This document shows, one piece after another, positions 61,535 through 64,000 of a stretch of DNA of 64,000 nt. Position 1 is the first letter of the stretch, and each line of letters opens with the position of its first letter. Under the pieces are notes generated by a model that was not told the DNA's origin, searched no databases, and saw only the letters and a program-made list of their open reading frames with translations. Made by a program: the position numbers and the translations under genes. This DNA is from Eukaryota sp. TZLM1-RC (Eukaryota; Metamonada: BaSk clade). The stretch lies in NCBI GenBank assembly GCA_040285825.1, contig JAUPSS010000003.1:558001-622000 (forward strand), read 5' to 3'.

Positions 61535-62430
61535 CTAGAACTCAATATCCTCAATACACGCATCAACATCATCAAATCTTTTCAGCGCGCGATTTTCATA
61601 CTCTATTCCCAATTGTAACAGTGCTTTGGTCAACATTTCTGGAATTGCTTTAAGAATACTGAAAACAACTCTATTGTGCCAGAAATTGAAGTTCAATTCT
61701 TTTCCTGCTCTTTCTTTTATTAAACTTCTGAAACCTTCAAGAAATTTAGTGCCAGATATTCCAATGTTACCAAAAAGAGGAACAGCAAATGGAACCAACT
61801 GATACTTGACATGCTCAACACGTCCTAGCTGAGATAAGGGTTCATTGTACTTTTTGATTTTGCTCTTTTCAGCTAAGCAAAGTGGAGTTTCATCTCTTTT
61901 AGCAAAATCAATTGCTGAGTCTTTACAAACATCAACAGTGACAACATCAACAACTTTAATAACACCATCAGACCCAGGGGTAATTAAATCAGCACGGCGT
62001 TTCCCAAAAGTATTTTCATCTTCATTTTCAGATGACAACCTTCGCACAAGTGGTTCAACAAAAGCTTCAATGTGATGGCTTTTGCACATATCGTATAGGA
62101 ATTTCATGAATTGATTGGGGAAAACATTTGGTTCAGATTTGTGGTGGCAATCTTTTGAGCTCAGAAGATAACTCATTCAAATATGAACTGATATTTGGAT
62201 CTAACAAATGAGAATCTTCAGGAAATCTATGAAAAAATCATAAATGAAATTCTTGTCTCCACCCACAAAAACTGATTGACACAAAATAGAGGATATTGTA
62301 AATTACAACAACTGCAAAGTCTGCTGCAGATAATAACTCATTTTCCAATATTCCTCTTTCTACATCCAATAAATCAGCAAAGCATTCTATCCTCAATGAA
62401 TTAAAGGATCGACATAAACACATCGAATAC
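61535..62430 (-). mobile_element. LINE subfamily A copy with internal deletion
   Basis: The frame 61535-62176 has MCKSHHIEAFVEPLVRRLSS, RRADLITPGSDGVIKVVDVV, and ends DACIEDIEF. Further up (62238-62430) an RT-linker fragment (SFNSLRIECFADLLDVERGI) is present, with the zinc region deleted between. It sits head to tail with the subfamily B copy. Confidence 0.72.
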
Positions 62431-62966
62431 AGGAGTCTAAATTATCAACATTCACATCACTTCAGTTAGACTTATCAACTCACATCCATTTGGCTGTAAC
62501 CTGCAAATGGAAAACAATATCTTATCGAAACTATTGGAAAAAACTCACTTGATGTCTTCCAAAGTATATTCAATTATCTTATCATAAACAACACAGAAAA
62601 GCTACATTTCTTTCTATTGATCATTTTAAAGGAGTCATGTTTAGAAGATTGACTTATTGAATTGACTAATTTTTTTGACAAACTGAAATATCCGAAAGAA
62701 TCGTGTAGGTGAAATTTGAGAGCCATCATGAAAAATTCTAGAATGGATATCAGCCCCTCACTTCTGTTTGCCCGCTGTGGAATAGAACCAAAATGTTGTT
62801 GTTAAAACATTAATTTTGACGCTACTGAAAAATCTTTCTACATTATCGCAACGGGCTGAAATCCACCCTTGGATCAATAGGCTGATCTTTATTCCGTCAA
62901 ATTCAGATAGATAGATAGAACTGCAATTATTGTGTTATTATCTACTTCAACATCAAGAATATAATA
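62431..62966. other. Intergenic
   Basis: About 530 bp of AT-rich DNA upstream of NAXE with no coding signal. It should contain its promoter. Confidence 0.45.
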
Positions 62967-63758
62967 ATGAAGAGCGCTGGCCAAAGAAGGAAAAAAGGAA
63001 TTCAGAAAAAATTCCAAAAAATCGATTTCATCGAGGTTTCCTTACATTTATCTTTCATTTTCTTGTATGCAACAATGTGTTCTATGTTAGATGCATCTTC
63101 AGCCACACAGTTGGATCAAGAACTGTTTGAATTTTATTCACTGGAGCAACTTGTAGAGTTAGCTGGTCAATCTGCCGCCTTGGCTATCAACGAAGGATTG
63201 ATGATTTCTGGCAAAAACGTTTTGGTGGTTTGTGGTCCTGGCAACAATGGTGCTGATGGTCTTGTGGTAGCTCGTTATTTGCAGCAATTTGGGGCCAATG
63301 TTGATGTATGGGAGCCTAAAAGATCCAACAAAACCTCTTTTTTGCCATTACTTCGCCAACAGTTGGATTTGTTTGATGTAACTCTTTTGGAAGAGAATGC
63401 ATCTTTAGATTTTACCAAATATGAATTAATTGTGGATGCACTGTTCGGTTTCAGCTTCAAACCACCTACTCGACCCCCACTGGACCTGGTAGTTGAGAAT
63501 TTAGCAAACTCGAAAGTACCAATTGTTTCTATAGATGTACCATCAGGATGGGATGTAGATAAGGGCCCTCTTGGTCAGAACAATATCAGACCAATAATGC
63601 TTGTATCTCTTACGATTCCAAAACCATGCAGCATGTATCTTCCAGAGGATTGTCAGCACTTTTTAGGGGGAAGATTTGTCCCCATTGAGATATTGAAGAA
63701 GTATGGAATCTCATCGTTACCATATGAAGGCAGTGAAATGATACATAAACTCAACTAA
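62967..63758 (+). CDS. NAD(P)HX epimerase (NAXE/YjeF-N)
   Basis: Epimerises damaged S/R-NAD(P)HX hydrates, so that NAXD can repair them. SSATQLDQELFEFYSLEQLV, ELAGQSAALAI, CGPGNNGADGLVVARYLQQF, VDALFGFSFK, SIDVPSGWDVDKG and HFLGGRFVP match NAXE along its length with human order. 263 aa from 62967, including a basic N-terminal stretch (RRKKGIQKKFQK) that could be a mitochondrial presequence, as animal NAXE has. Alternative Mets are at 63075 and 63084. No C-terminal YjeF-C domain is fused. Confidence 0.93.
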   Translation: MKSAGQRRKKGIQKKFQKIDFIEVSLHLSFIFLYATMCSMLDASSATQLDQELFEFYSLEQLVELAGQSAALAINEGLMISGKNVLVVCGPGNNGADGLVVARYLQQFGANVDVWEPKRSNKTSFLPLLRQQLDLFDVTLLEENASLDFTKYELIVDALFGFSFKPPTRPPLDLVVENLANSKVPIVSIDVPSGWDVDKGPLGQNNIRPIMLVSLTIPKPCSMYLPEDCQHFLGGRFVPIEILKKYGISSLPYEGSEMIHKLN

Positions 63759-63832
63759 ATCCAAAAATCGTTTTATATTACAAAAAGCTTTAGTCGGTTA
63801 AAAATACAATAATATTAAAAATAAAAAAACAA

Positions 63833-64000
63833 TCAAATCTTTCGAAAACTACACTTTTTCATCGTTCTTTCCATTCTTTTTCGCATTCGTTCACCATGAA
63901 TGAATACTCTATCAGCCATTAGAGACGAAGGTTTTTTTAATGTTGATTTCCTTGGTTCTTCCATTGATGGTAATATGCTCTGAGAAGAACAACTACTGGT
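63833..64000 (-). CDS. C-terminal end of a gene entering from the right
   Basis: The minus strand is open from 64000 to a TGA at 63833-63835: PSMEEPRKSTLKKPSSLMAD followed by RVFIHGERMRKRMERTM and a short basic end. Very basic, likely helical. It is too short to identify. It converges with NAXE, 74 bp apart. Confidence 0.45.
   Translation of the reverse strand, partial: TSSCSSQSILPSMEEPRKSTLKKPSSLMADRVFIHGERMRKRMERTMKKCSFRKI

Noticed and set aside
63051-63092. A possible 26-nt intron near the NAXE start (GTATGC...GTTAG)
   Set aside because: Splicing breaks the frame and removes residues that fit the NAXE N-terminus (SMLDASSATQ).
1-64000. CRISPR arrays, tRNA and rRNA genes
   Set aside because: I looked for regularly spaced direct repeats, tRNA-like cloverleafs with the GTTCRA box and rRNA motifs and saw none; a tRNAscan/Infernal run would be needed to be sure.

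Overview
This is nuclear DNA of a unicellular eukaryote that is AT-rich and gene-dense. Most genes are uninterrupted ORFs: the RNA polymerase III large subunit is open for about 4 kb and RRP5 for about 4.2 kb. Several genes show convincing signs of extremely short introns (26-33 nt, GT...AG, often ending in CTAAT-like plus YAG). TAA, TAG and TGA all end real genes, so the code looks standard. A CATSPER2 channel, the dynein-2 light intermediate chain and an FOP/CEP43-like basal-body protein show that the cell builds a motile flagellum. The gene set (C18orf63-like, Nup42, PSMG1-like, Nse4) would suit a flagellated opisthokont-grade protist or early fungus, but I cannot name the species.

Layout. 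1-2.8 kb: decayed Fanzor 3' end, then a LINE with another LINE nested in it. 2.9-5.1 kb: Nup42-like FG nucleoporin and pyrroline-5-carboxylate reductase. 5.2-8.1 kb: a compact block of small unrecognised ORFs. 8.4-11.1 kb: LINE debris. 12.2-13.2 kb: a second block of unrecognised ORFs, one with a relative at 50.6 kb. 13.3-14.4 kb: FOP-like gene. 14.7-17.9 kb: a near-perfect 1.26 kb inverted duplication of an NmrA-type dehydrogenase gene around a LINE fragment. 19.6-30.6 kb: RRP5, a coiled-coil protein, a C18orf63-like SAP protein, a GET2/CAML-like protein and a Cys-rich unknown. 31.5-37 kb: a long decayed Fanzor, a bZIP factor and HAS1/DDX18 helicase. 37.3-41 kb: LINE pieces, a possible HSP70 relic and a PSMG1-like gene. 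41.3-51.9 kb: RPC1, a thioredoxin-fold protein, a small unknown, a four-exon coiled-coil protein, an XRCC4/PAXX-like protein, a three-RRM protein and Nse4. 52-63.8 kb: LINE debris, DYNC2LI1, a Fanzor directly against XRCC3, CATSPER2 with a LINE at its start codon, two more LINEs and NAXE. A gene enters from the right edge.

The host genes are mostly housekeeping: ribosome biogenesis (RRP5, HAS1), transcription (RPC1, bZIP), repair (XRCC3, Nse4, XRCC4-like), flagellum (FOP, DYNC2LI1, CATSPER2) and metabolism or metabolite repair (P5CR, NAXE). They do not form one pathway. The accessory part consists of at least four LINE subfamilies that carry a C-terminal restriction-like endonuclease domain, four Fanzor (eukaryotic TnpB-like RNA-guided nuclease) relics, and two blocks of unidentified ORFs. 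Many of these elements lie close upstream of housekeeping genes.
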